Part shown: one piece after another, positions 9,896 to 19,286 of the stretch | How the letters are laid out: every line of letters begins with the position of its first letter | How positions within the stretch are numbered: the stretch's first letter is position 1 | NCBI GenBank assembly: GCA_039830025.1 | Contig: CP140040.1 | Location: forward strand, 200,001 to 264,000 | DNA from: Buchnera aphidicola (Kaburagia rhusicola ensigallis) | GTDB taxonomy: Bacteria; Pseudomonadota; Gammaproteobacteria; Enterobacterales; Enterobacteriaceae | DNA length: 64,000 nucleotides | Direction: 5' to 3' | Notes under the pieces: model-generated | What the model saw: the letters and a program-made list of their open reading frames with translations, nothing else | Databases searched by the model: none | Told to the model about the DNA's origin: nothing | Program-made: the position numbers and the translations under genes

Positions 9896-9914
9896 ATAAT
9901 ATATTATATAAATT

Positions 9915-10370
9915 TTATCCTAATATTTGTTTTTTTCTAATTTCTGCTAATGTTTTGCAGTCTATACATAAATCAGCAGTAGGTCTTGCTTCTAATCTAC
10001 GTATTCCAATTTCTACTCCACATGATTCACAATATCCAAAATCGTTTTCTTCTACTTTTTTTAAAGTTTTTTCTATTTTTTTTATTAATTTTCTTTCTCT
10101 ATCTCGATGGCGCAATTCGAAGCTAAATTCTTCTTCTTGCACAGCACGATCAATTGGATCTGGAAAATTTGTAGTTTTTTCTTGTGTGTACAATTTTTTT
10201 TTAGGTATGTCGTTTTTTAACTGAGTAATCCAAGCAAGAAGAATTTTTTTAAAGTGATTGATTTGTTTGGTATTCATATATTTTTCGTTTTTTTTATTTT
10301 CATAAGGTTGCACTCCTGCCATAAATAGTATACTCAAGGAAGATACTTTTTTATCTTTTTCTTTTTGCAT
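9915..10370 (-). CDS. dksA: RNA polymerase-binding transcription factor DksA
   Basis: 151 residues, exactly the E. coli length and very similar from [20 protein letters not shown] to the end. DksA enters the RNA-polymerase secondary channel and works with ppGpp on rRNA and amino-acid promoters. Coiled-coil tip aspartates Asp71 and Asp74 (NFPDPIDRA) are intact, as is the zinc finger CESC...CIDC. The start has AGGAATATATC before it. The gene stands alone, divergent from truA and flanked by a hairpin. Strong conservation of a regulator in a genome with few regulators suggests it still matters. Whether ppGpp is made cannot be told from this window. Confidence 0.97.
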   Translation of the reverse strand: MQKEKDKKVSSLSILFMAGVQPYENKKNEKYMNTKQINHFKKILLAWITQLKNDIPKKKLYTQEKTTNFPDPIDRAVQEEEFSFELRHRDRERKLIKKIEKTLKKVEENDFGYCESCGVEIGIRRLEARPTADLCIDCKTLAEIRKKQILG

Positions 10371-10720
10371 GATATATTCCTATGAACTAATTATATTTAA
10401 AATAAAATTATAACTGTATAATTTAAAACAAATATTTTGAATTAAATGTGTGCATTTAGTTTTTTATTTTTTGATGTTATATAGTTATTACACCATAAAT
10501 AATATAATACTGATCTCGTGTTTAAAAGTGTTTGTTTTACAGTACGTCGATAATATCAAAATATAAATTTATTGTAAATTTTATACTTTTTAAAAAATAA
10601 ATTTATTTCGTATTTAAAGTAATCATTTTTTAAATTAAAATAATTATAGAAATTGGTGAAATATTAATTTCAGATAAAAGTGGTATTATGCATTTTTATT
10701 CTAATTTAGGTGATTACTTA
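10371..10720. other. Divergent intergenic region dksA/truA
   Basis: 350 bases between the divergent dksA and truA. It must hold promoters in both directions. TATAAT-like hexamers are abundant but not informative in this composition, and I see no -35 box at correct spacing that I would defend. In E. coli these genes are far apart, so this is a deletion junction. No RNA gene or repeat is seen. The only in-frame extension of truA (ATG at 10688) is discussed with that gene. Confidence 0.5.
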
Positions 10721-11539
10721 ATGAAAAAAATAAATAATTGTATAAAAATTGCATTAGGTATTGAATATCAAGGAAGTAATTATCATGGATGGCAATATCA
10801 AAAATCGGTATCAAATATTCAAGAAAAGTTAGAAATAGCATTATCAATTGTAGCTAATCATTCAGTAGATATTTATTGTGCGGGACGAACTGATTCTGGT
10901 GTACATAGCACTGAGCAAGTAATTCATTTTTATACTTCTTCTATTAGAAAATATAGTTCTTGGGTAATCGGAGTAAATCGATATTTACCTAAAGATATTT
11001 CTGTATTATGGAAAAAAAAAGTTCCGGAATTTTTTCATGCGCGTTATAGCGCTTTATCTCGTAGATATCGTTATATAATTTATAATTATCAGTGTCGTTC
11101 GTCTATCTTTTCAAAAGGATTATATAGTTTTTATAAAGAATTAAATGTACTAAAAATGAATCGTGCTGCTAAGTGTTTAATTGGTGAACATGATTTTACT
11201 TCGTTTAGAGCAGTAGATTGTCAGTCATGTACACCTATTCGTAGAATTATTTCCTTAAAGGTGTTTAGCATAAATCGATTAGTAGTTATTGATATTACAG
11301 CAAATTCGTTTTTATATCGTATGGTTCGCAATATCGTAGGATGTCTAATCGATATCGGTATATCCAAGTATAGTGAATATTGGATGGAAGAATTACTATT
11401 GTCTAGAGACAGAAAATTAGCGTCTCCCACAGCTAAACCAGAAGGTTTATATTTAGTTAAAGTACGGTATCCTAGTATTTTTAATTTGCCGAATACTTCT
11501 ATCGGTCCTTTTTTTATATGTAAACCGATGTCATATTAA
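10721..11539 (+). CDS. truA: tRNA pseudouridine(38-40) synthase
   Basis: 272 residues from the chosen start (E. coli 270). TruA makes pseudouridine at positions 38-40 of tRNA anticodon arms. The catalytic aspartate is Asp58 in [26 protein letters not shown] and [11 protein letters not shown] are further family motifs. An ATG at 10688 is in frame, but the ATG at 10721 has AGGTGA seven bases upstream and matches the E. coli N-terminus ([11 protein letters not shown] follows), so it is preferred. Contains an in-frame A9 tract near 11013. It stands alone; mrcB follows after 239 bp. Confidence 0.95.
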   Translation: MKKINNCIKIALGIEYQGSNYHGWQYQKSVSNIQEKLEIALSIVANHSVDIYCAGRTDSGVHSTEQVIHFYTSSIRKYSSWVIGVNRYLPKDISVLWKKKVPEFFHARYSALSRRYRYIIYNYQCRSSIFSKGLYSFYKELNVLKMNRAAKCLIGEHDFTSFRAVDCQSCTPIRRIISLKVFSINRLVVIDITANSFLYRMVRNIVGCLIDIGISKYSEYWMEELLLSRDRKLASPTAKPEGLYLVKVRYPSIFNLPNTSIGPFFICKPMSY

Positions 11540-11778
11540 TGTTGACAAAGACATTGTTTATTAACTTGTTAAAGTAATAAAAAACTTATGTGTTATTTTG
11601 TATGAATTTATGATATTAATTTTTTTATGTTTATATGAATAAATACATTATTTTTGTTTTTATGATAATTTTAATCTGGCATATGATAGTTCTTTATTAG
11701 TGTCAATCTATGTTTTGAAATCGGTATTATGTTGACAGTATATTGAAAGTTTTATATGTGATGTAAAGGTTATTAGTA

Positions 11779-14004
11779 ATGTATAAAATTAATATAAGAT
11801 TAAATGCGATTTTTTTAATAAAGATGTTTTTATTATTGTTTTTTTCAATAATACTATATGGCTTTTTTTTATATACTAAAATAAGTTTTTTTATTAATGA
11901 AAAAATATGGAAATTACCTGTATCAATATACAGTAGAGTTATTACTTTAGAACCTGGAAATCACTATACTAAACAAGAGATGATATCTATATTAAAAGGA
12001 ATTCGATATAACTATGTATCTGTTTTAAAAACATCTGGAGAGTTTATTGTAGATGAGAGTAGTATAACGTTAATCAGACGACCTTTTTGCTTTCCTGATG
12101 GAAGAGAAGATAAAGTTTATGCTAAATTGTATTTTTCGCGTAATATGTTAACAAGAATTAAAAATTTATCTAATAATCATAATTTTGGTGTATTGCGTTT
12201 AGATCCTCAACTCATTACTATGTTAAATTCTCCAAATGGGGAACAACGATTATTTTTATCTAGACGACATTATCCTCAGATGTTAATTGACGCATTGCTA
12301 ACTGTAGAGGACCGATATTTTTATAATCATGATGGTATAAATATTTATTCTATTGTTCGTGCTTTTTTAGCTAATGTCCATGCTGGTTGTACTGTTCAAG
12401 GTGGAAGTACTCTAACACAACAGTTGGTAAAAAATTTATTTTTAACTAATACTCGATCATTCTGGAGAAAAATTAATGAAATATATATGGCATTAATTAT
12501 GGATTGGAAATATAGTAAAGATCAAATTTTAGAGTTGTATTTGAATGAAGTTTATTTAGGACAAGATGGTAAAAACGAAATTAGAGGGTTCCCGTTAGCA
12601 AGTTTATACTATTTTGGTCGTCCTATAAATGAATTAAGTTTGGATCAATATGCATTATTAGTTGGTATGATGAAAGGAGCTTCTTTGTATAATCCTTGGA
12701 ATAATCCTATTTTATCATTAAATCGGCGTAATGTAGTTCTACACATGTTATTTAAACAAAATATTATTAACAAAAACTTGTATAGTTTTCTTGTAAAAAA
12801 ATCTTTAAATATTGAATCTCGAGGTAGCATTTTTTCATCTAGATCTGCATTTATACAAATTGTTCAAAAAGAATTTAAAGAAAAATTAGGTAAGGATATT
12901 AACAATTTATCAGGAATAAAAATCTTTACTACATTAGATCTCATGTCTCAAATTTCTGCAGAATATGCTGCAAGAAGTATTATACCTATATTAAAGAAAA
13001 AAAAACATCTTAAAGATTTAGAAACAGCGATCATTGTTATTGATAGAGTTAATGGAGAAATTCAAAGTGTGTTAGGTAGTTCTAATCCAGATGCATTGGG
13101 ATATAATCGAGCAATTCAAGCACGACGTTCAATCGGATCATTGTCTAAACCTATAACATATTTAACTGCTTTAGCTCAGCCAGAAAATTTTAATTTAAGT
13201 ACTTGGATTGCAGATACACCTATTACTATAAAATTACGTAATGGAAAAATATGGAAACCGAAAAATAGTAATTTTAAATTTATGAATAAAGTCATGTTAA
13301 TTGATGCCTTGAGTCATTCAATTAACGTTCCTACAGTTAATCTTAGCATGAAATTGGGATTAAAAAAATTAGTTGAAACTTGGATAAAATTAGGTTTACA
13401 TCATGATCAATTACTTGTTAGTCCTGCTATATCTTTGGGATCAATTAATTTAACTCCTATGGAAGTAGCCAAAATTTTTCAAGTTATAGCTAGTGGTGGA
13501 AATAAATCGAATTTATTTTCTATTCAATCAGTAATGTCCAAAGATGATATTACATTATACAGTAGTTTGCCTCAATCTGAAAGGATAATTTCTAAGCAAG
13601 CTGCATATTTGACACTATATGCTATGCAATCGGTAGTTAAGTATGGTACTGCAAAGCAATTAGGGATGCTATTTAAAGATACTTTTTTAGCAGGTAAAAC
13701 GGGAACGACAAACAATTTAGTAGATAGTTGGTTTGTTGGTATTGATGGAAAACAAGTGGTAATAATTTGGATTGGAAGAGACAATAATGAATCTTCTAAA
13801 TTTTATGGATCTTCTGGCGCAATGCAAATTTATCGTCGTTATTTACAATTTCATCAACCTCAACCTCTTGTTTTGATACCTCCTATAGATGTAAATTTAT
13901 TCAGTATTAATTTTAAAGGCAACATAGTATGTAATATTCAATCTAATAATGTTTATCGTTATTTACCGATATGGAATAAAAACGGAATAGTTTTTTGTAA
14001 TTAG
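11779..14004 (+). CDS. mrcB: Penicillin-binding protein 1B
   Basis: 741 residues; E. coli PBP1B has 844 (799 in the short form). Bifunctional glycosyltransferase-transpeptidase that polymerises and cross-links peptidoglycan at the inner membrane. The cytoplasmic N-terminus is nearly gone: the membrane segment is about residues 10-32. A UB2H-like region follows (about 55-140). Glycosyltransferase Glu177 is in TVEDRYFYNHDG, with GGSTLTQQLVKN after it. Transpeptidase has Ser454/Lys457 in SIGSLSKP, SHSIN, and KTGTTN near residue 640. The low-complexity C-terminal tail of E. coli is absent. No lpoB is in the window. Start follows AAAGGTTATTAGTA. Confidence 0.96.
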   Translation: MYKINIRLNAIFLIKMFLLLFFSIILYGFFLYTKISFFINEKIWKLPVSIYSRVITLEPGNHYTKQEMISILKGIRYNYVSVLKTSGEFIVDESSITLIRRPFCFPDGREDKVYAKLYFSRNMLTRIKNLSNNHNFGVLRLDPQLITMLNSPNGEQRLFLSRRHYPQMLIDALLTVEDRYFYNHDGINIYSIVRAFLANVHAGCTVQGGSTLTQQLVKNLFLTNTRSFWRKINEIYMALIMDWKYSKDQILELYLNEVYLGQDGKNEIRGFPLASLYYFGRPINELSLDQYALLVGMMKGASLYNPWNNPILSLNRRNVVLHMLFKQNIINKNLYSFLVKKSLNIESRGSIFSSRSAFIQIVQKEFKEKLGKDINNLSGIKIFTTLDLMSQISAEYAARSIIPILKKKKHLKDLETAIIVIDRVNGEIQSVLGSSNPDALGYNRAIQARRSIGSLSKPITYLTALAQPENFNLSTWIADTPITIKLRNGKIWKPKNSNFKFMNKVMLIDALSHSINVPTVNLSMKLGLKKLVETWIKLGLHHDQLLVSPAISLGSINLTPMEVAKIFQVIASGGNKSNLFSIQSVMSKDDITLYSSLPQSERIISKQAAYLTLYAMQSVVKYGTAKQLGMLFKDTFLAGKTGTTNNLVDSWFVGIDGKQVVIIWIGRDNNESSKFYGSSGAMQIYRRYLQFHQPQPLVLIPPIDVNLFSINFKGNIVCNIQSNNVYRYLPIWNKNGIVFCN

Positions 14005-14260
14005 GTTTATTAAAATTGTTTGCAGTAACAGTAGATGTGTAATTATAAAATATTAAATGAAATATTTGATTGTAAAATCACAATAATAATTTATTCATTT
14101 TTTTATTTGATACAACTTGGTATATTGAAATAATTTTTATAATTCGATAGCAAATAAAAATAGTTTTATTTTATTTTATACAATATTTTATGTGGTTTTA
14201 ATACATTTCATATAAAATATAATGTTTTAATATTCTATTCAAACGTGAGCATAAATTAAT

Positions 14261-16777
14261 ATGATAATTAAATTTTTTAGTAAATTATTTAGTAATCGTA
14301 ATGATCGGATATTAGAACAAATTCAAAAGACAATAGAACGTATTAATAGTTTAGAAAGTAAATTTTCTAAATTATCAGATACAGAATTACGCAATAAAAC
14401 TGATTTTTTTCGATACTGCTTGAAAAGCGGTTATACATTAAATAGTTTATTATCTGAATCGTTTTCTGTAGTTAGAGAAGCTAGTAAACGAGTATTTGGA
14501 ATGCGTCATTTTGATGTACAACTATTGGGTGGAATTATATTGCATCATAGATGTGTTGCAGAAATGAGAACGGGAGAAGGCAAGACTTTAACAGCTACGT
14601 TGCCAGCGTATTTGAATGCTTTAGAAGGAAAAGGTGTTCATATTGTTACTATGAATGATTATCTTGCTAAGAGAGATGCTGATAATAATAAGATTTTGTT
14701 TAATTTTCTTGGTTTGACAGTTGGTGTCAATATTTCAGGTATGTCTCCTGAATTAAAACGAAAAGCTTATTCTTCTGATATAACATATGGTACTAATAAT
14801 GAATATAGTTTTGATTATTTAAGAGATAATATGGTTTTTGATAAAAAAGATAGAGTACAAAGAAGTTTAAATTTTGCATTGATAGATGAAGTTGATTCTA
14901 TATTAATAGATGAAGCACGCACACCGCTAATAATTTCTAAAGATTTGGAAGACAGTTCAGGACTCTATTTTAGAATTAATAAGATTATACCTAAGCTAAT
15001 ATCTCAAAAAAAAGAAGATTCAGATATATCTTTTGGAATAGGACATTTTTTAATTGATGAAAAACAGCGTCAAGTTAGTTTGACTGAAAAAGGTTTAGTA
15101 GAAATTGAACAGTGGTTATTAAAAGAAAACTTGATAAAAAGTGCAGAATCATTATATTCTTCTAAAAATATTGTTTTAATGCATCATGTTATAGCAGCTT
15201 TGCGTGCTCATAACTTGTTTTTTAAAAATGTAGACTATATTGTTCAGAATAAAAATGTAGTTATTGTAGACGAACATACTGGTCGGACTATGGAAGGAAA
15301 AAGATGGTCAGATGGCTTACACCAAGCAATAGAAGCAAAAGAAAAAGTAGAAATAAAAAGTGAAAGTGAAACATTAGCATCAATTACTTTTCAAAATTAT
15401 TTTCGATTATATAATAAGTTGTCAGGAATGACTGGTACTGCTATTACAGAAGCATCGGAGTTACGTTCTATTTATAATTTAGATACGGTTGTTATACCAA
15501 CAAATCGTCCTATGATACGTAATGATATGCCTGATTTAATTTATATGACTGAATTAGAAAAAATAGATGCAATTATAAAAGATATTCAGACATGTATTAA
15601 ACGAAATCAACCTGTATTAGTAGGAACAGTATCTATTGAAAAATCTGAGTTAATTTCTAAACGTTTAGTACAATTAGGTATTAAACACAATGTTTTAAAT
15701 GCAAATTTTCATTCTCAAGAAGCAGATATTATTGCTCAAGCAGGAAAGTTAAAAGCAGTTACTATTGCTACTAATATGGCAGGACGAGGTACGGATATAG
15801 TATTAGGTGGTAGTTTAGTGTTGAACTTCATTAAGAGAAAGACGTTTAATGAGAAAAAAATACAAGATATTAAAGATAAATGGAAAAAAGAACATGATCT
15901 CGTTTTAAAATCTGGTGGATTGCATATAATAGGAACAGAAAGACATGAGTCTAGAAGAATTGACAATCAATTAAGAGGTCGATCTGGTCGTCAAGGTGAT
16001 GTTGGTTCTTCTCGATTTTATTTGTCTATGGAAGATTCTTTAATGCGAATTTTTTCTTCAGATCGTATTATTAGTATCATGAAAGCATTAGGGGTAAAAC
16101 ATGGTGAAGCTATTACTCATTCTTTTATTACAAAAGCAATTGCTAATGCTCAAAAAAAAGTTGAAAACCAAAATTTTGATATTCGTAAACAACTGCTAGA
16201 ATATGATGACATTGCAAATGAACAACGTTGTATTATTTATTATCAAAGAAATCGTATAATTGATTCTGGAAATATTAACGATGTTATTAAAAGAATTTCC
16301 TATGACATATTTATTGATGTTATCAATAAATATATAAAAAAAGATTCTTTGAAAGAAACATGGAAAACATCTAAATTAGAATTATGCTTATATAATGATT
16401 TTAATTTAGTTTGTCCAATTGTACAATGGTTGCACGATGATAATACGTTGTATGAAGAAGAATTAACTAAGAGAATTTTAAAATTTGCTAATATTAGTTA
16501 TAAAAGAAAACGGGATTTAGTTGGAATAAAAAATATGAACCAACTTGAAAAATCAATAATGATTGAAACATTAGACATGTTTTGGAAAGAGCATTTATCA
16601 GCTATGGAATGTTTACGTCAGGGTATTCATTTGCGAAGTTATGCGCAAAAAGATCCTAAACAAGAATATAAAAGAGAGTCATTTATCATGTTTTCTTCTA
16701 TGTTAAAATTATTAAAAAAAGAAGTAGTGTCTATCTTATTTAAAATTAATTTTTTTAATACAAATCATCATGCATGA
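14261..16777 (+). CDS. secA: Preprotein translocase ATPase SecA, C-terminally shortened
   Basis: 838 residues against 901 in E. coli. SecA drives protein export through SecYEG. Walker A MRTGEGKT at 102-109, Walker B within [17 protein letters not shown], and motif NMAGRGTDI with RGRSGRQGD are intact. The protein ends soon after [20 protein letters not shown], so the whole C-terminal linker and the zinc/SecB-binding motif (CPCGSGxxYKxCH in E. coli) are missing. The bases after the stop show no continuation in another frame. In E. coli secM lies upstream and mutT downstream; neither is present here. Export with less or no SecB targeting is an inference. Confidence 0.97.
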   Translation: MIIKFFSKLFSNRNDRILEQIQKTIERINSLESKFSKLSDTELRNKTDFFRYCLKSGYTLNSLLSESFSVVREASKRVFGMRHFDVQLLGGIILHHRCVAEMRTGEGKTLTATLPAYLNALEGKGVHIVTMNDYLAKRDADNNKILFNFLGLTVGVNISGMSPELKRKAYSSDITYGTNNEYSFDYLRDNMVFDKKDRVQRSLNFALIDEVDSILIDEARTPLIISKDLEDSSGLYFRINKIIPKLISQKKEDSDISFGIGHFLIDEKQRQVSLTEKGLVEIEQWLLKENLIKSAESLYSSKNIVLMHHVIAALRAHNLFFKNVDYIVQNKNVVIVDEHTGRTMEGKRWSDGLHQAIEAKEKVEIKSESETLASITFQNYFRLYNKLSGMTGTAITEASELRSIYNLDTVVIPTNRPMIRNDMPDLIYMTELEKIDAIIKDIQTCIKRNQPVLVGTVSIEKSELISKRLVQLGIKHNVLNANFHSQEADIIAQAGKLKAVTIATNMAGRGTDIVLGGSLVLNFIKRKTFNEKKIQDIKDKWKKEHDLVLKSGGLHIIGTERHESRRIDNQLRGRSGRQGDVGSSRFYLSMEDSLMRIFSSDRIISIMKALGVKHGEAITHSFITKAIANAQKKVENQNFDIRKQLLEYDDIANEQRCIIYYQRNRIIDSGNINDVIKRISYDIFIDVINKYIKKDSLKETWKTSKLELCLYNDFNLVCPIVQWLHDDNTLYEEELTKRILKFANISYKRKRDLVGIKNMNQLEKSIMIETLDMFWKEHLSAMECLRQGIHLRSYAQKDPKQEYKRESFIMFSSMLKLLKKEVVSILFKINFFNTNHHA

Positions 16778-17100
16778 TAGAATTAATCAACATAAGTTAT
16801 AATATTGCGGATCAAGATTTGTTATAATGAAATGTTAAATTTTAAAGTGATGTTATTTAAAATTTTTGATTATTTTTTCTATTTTTTCGTTACGTTTTTA
16901 AATTATTTTTTGTTTATAAAAGTAAATATATATGTATATTTATAAAAATAAATTAGTCTAAAAATAGTTTGTTTTTCTTATTATAGTCGTAAAATTAGTA
17001 TTTAATGTTTTATGCAAAAAGCTATTTTTGTAAAGAATATTTTTATGTAATAATATTTTTCTTTAAATTATCATAAACGTATTTCGGTTGTATAAAATAC
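16778..17100. other. Convergent intergenic region secA/coaE
   Basis: 323 bases with no supportable gene. In E. coli mutT and two other genes lie between secA and coaE, and as I recall mutT is kept in some Buchnera, so this is probably the residue of a lost gene (inference). Only an imperfect AT-rich inverted repeat is visible around 17032-17066; it could end either transcript but is not convincing. Confidence 0.5.
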
Positions 17101-17715
17101 TTAATTCAGAAAATTATATTGTTTAGCTAGTTCAGAATAATATTTATTTAATTTTTTTACATATGTTTTTAAAGATTGTATTGTATTAATGTTGTGTATA
17201 ATGTCATCTGCAATTAATAGACGTTCTTGACGAGTAGACTGAGAAGAAATAATAAGATTGGCTTGAATTTTATTAACATTGTCTCGTTTTATGGTTCTCT
17301 CTAGTTGTTGTTGTATAGGTACGTCAACTAATAATATTCTATTGGTATATTTACATAGTTTCATCTCTATTAACAAAGGAACTACCCACAAACACCATGG
17401 AGATGTAACCCTTTTTATCTCTTTTTGCATAGTATTAATAATTATGGGATGTAATAATTTTTCTAGCCATATTTTTTTTGTTTTACAAGAAAATATATCA
17501 TTTCTCAAAAGTTTTCGGTTTATTGATCCATCTGTTTTTAAAAATCGAACTCCAAAATTTTTTATAATTGCATTTATTACAATTTTGTTATTTTTTAAGA
17601 TATTTCTTGTAATTATATCAGCATCGATAATGCGTATACCAATATCCTTGAATAAATTTGATATGGTAGTTTTTCCGCTACCAATCCCTCCAATAAGAGC
17701 TACAATATAAGTCAT
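17101..17715 (-). CDS. coaE: Dephospho-CoA kinase
   Basis: 204 residues (E. coli 206). It adds the 3' phosphate to dephospho-CoA, the last step of CoA synthesis. The P-loop GGIGSGKTT is at residues 9-17, followed by DADIITR and the later VDVPIQQQLERTIKRDN segment that forms the lid and substrate contacts. CoA made here would feed the neighbouring pyruvate dehydrogenase. panB and panC of the same pathway are not found at the thrA-dksA site, so pantothenate may come from the host or from elsewhere in the genome (inference). Divergent from guaC with a 140-bp gap. Confidence 0.95.
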   Translation of the reverse strand: MTYIVALIGGIGSGKTTISNLFKDIGIRIIDADIITRNILKNNKIVINAIIKNFGVRFLKTDGSINRKLLRNDIFSCKTKKIWLEKLLHPIIINTMQKEIKRVTSPWCLWVVPLLIEMKLCKYTNRILLVDVPIQQQLERTIKRDNVNKIQANLIISSQSTRQERLLIADDIIHNINTIQSLKTYVKKLNKYYSELAKQYNFLN

Positions 17716-17855
17716 AAAATTTAATTTTAAAATTTTTTATTTTAAAATTTTTATAAATGAATTTTGTTATGCGATAATGATATTAATTATAAACTAGTTT
17801 TCTTGTTAAAAGTAGAGAAAATATTGTTTTGTTTAAAATTAGAGATTATTAATTT

Positions 17856-18905
17856 ATGCGTATCGAAGAAGATATTAAGCTAGGGTTTAAGGATGTTCTT
17901 ATTCGTCCAAAACGTTCTATATTACAAAGTCGATCACAAGTGGATCTCACTCGTAGCTTTATTTTTAAAAATTCTGGAAAATTATGGACGGGTGTTCCTT
18001 TAATTGCTGCTAATATGGATACTATAGGTACTTTTAGTATGGTTCGAGTACTATCACTATTTCATATATTAACTGCAGTGCATAAATATTATTCATATGC
18101 GCATTGGAAGCGTTTTGTACGTAGTATTTCTGATTCGGTATTAAATTACGTTATTGTATCTACTGGTACATCAGAAAAAGATTTTATAAAATTGAAGCAA
18201 ATTTTTTCTTTGTCTCCTCAATTACAGTATATTTGTATAGATGCTGCTAATGGTTACACTGAACATTTTGTTGATTTTTTAAAAAAAGTACGAGACTGTT
18301 TTTCAGAAAAAATTATTTGCGCAGGAAATGTAGTTACTGGAGAGATGGTAGAAGAATTAATTTTGTCTGGTGCTGATATAGTCAAAGTAGGTATAGGCCC
18401 TGGATCTGTTTGTACTACACGAATTAAAACAGCTATAGGATATCCGCAATTGTCTGCTGTTATTGAGTGCTCAGATGCTGCTCATGGTTTGGGTGGGCAA
18501 ATCATCAGTGATGGTGGCTGTATTGTATCAGGAGATATAGCAAAAGCTTTTGGAGGTGGAGCAGATTTTGTTATGTTGGGTGGAATGTTAGCAGGACATA
18601 ATGAATGCGAAGGATCTGTTTTTGAAGAAAATAAAAAAAAATATATGATTTTTTATGGTATGAGTTCTAAATCGGCAATGGATCGTTATATAGGAGGTGT
18701 AGCCGGATATAAAGCTGTGGAGGGAAAAACAGTAAAATTATTGTTTCGTGGTTCAGTAGAAAAAACTATACGTGATATTTTGGGAGGTTTGCGTTCTACA
18801 TGTACTTATGTAGGAGCTGCGAGTTTAAAAGAACTAACAAAACGTACTACGTTTATAAAAGTTTCTGAACAAGAAAATAAAATATTTAATAATCAAGAAA
18901 TATGA
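17856..18905 (+). CDS. guaC: GMP reductase
   Basis: 349 residues (E. coli 347). Reduces GMP to IMP with NADPH, allowing guanine nucleotides to be turned into adenine nucleotides. The catalytic cysteine lies in [12 protein letters not shown] near residue 186; the GGxGAD-type loop ([16 protein letters not shown]) and YGMSSKSAM segment follow. The start ATG has weak ribosome-site similarity. It lies next to coaE as in E. coli. In a symbiont without much purine synthesis this salvage conversion may be essential (inference). Confidence 0.96.
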   Translation: MRIEEDIKLGFKDVLIRPKRSILQSRSQVDLTRSFIFKNSGKLWTGVPLIAANMDTIGTFSMVRVLSLFHILTAVHKYYSYAHWKRFVRSISDSVLNYVIVSTGTSEKDFIKLKQIFSLSPQLQYICIDAANGYTEHFVDFLKKVRDCFSEKIICAGNVVTGEMVEELILSGADIVKVGIGPGSVCTTRIKTAIGYPQLSAVIECSDAAHGLGGQIISDGGCIVSGDIAKAFGGGADFVMLGGMLAGHNECEGSVFEENKKKYMIFYGMSSKSAMDRYIGGVAGYKAVEGKTVKLLFRGSVEKTIRDILGGLRSTCTYVGAASLKELTKRTTFIKVSEQENKIFNNQEI

Positions 18906-19286
18906 AATTGTTTTTTTTAAATAGACTATTTTGATATGTTTACTAAATTAGTATGAATACAAAAGTTATTTAAAAATTTTTATTATTTTAAATATTTCGT
19001 TTATAGTTTTTATTATCGTAATGCAAAAGTTAAATTAATAATATATGGTTTCAAGTAGAGTAACGCATGTACATTTAATTGTAAGAATATATTTTTTAAT
19101 TTTTTTAATGTGTACTGATGTAATGAGTGAAATAATTTTTAATAAACATTTTTATTTATTGGATCATTAATTTTTAGATTTTATTTTTTTAAAGATTTAA
19201 TTAGATATATTAATATATTCTTTTGATAACTACGAAAAAGTAAATTAATTAATAGTTTATATACATAATTTATAAGGGTGGGGAAT
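18906..19286. other. Intergenic region guaC/aceE
   Basis: 381 bases without a gene. In E. coli this interval carries hofCB, ppdD, nadC, ampDE, aroP and pdhR, all absent. No PdhR operator-like palindrome (E. coli consensus ATTGGTnnnACCAAT) is seen, consistent with loss of the regulator. A promoter for aceEF is expected here, but no hexamer pair stands out. The ribosome site AAGGGTGGGGAAT just before aceE is one of the strongest in the window. Confidence 0.5.

Noticed and set aside
11732-11760. TTGACA box upstream of mrcB as a promoter
   Set aside because: No good -10 at proper spacing, and the implied transcript start would remove the ribosome site.
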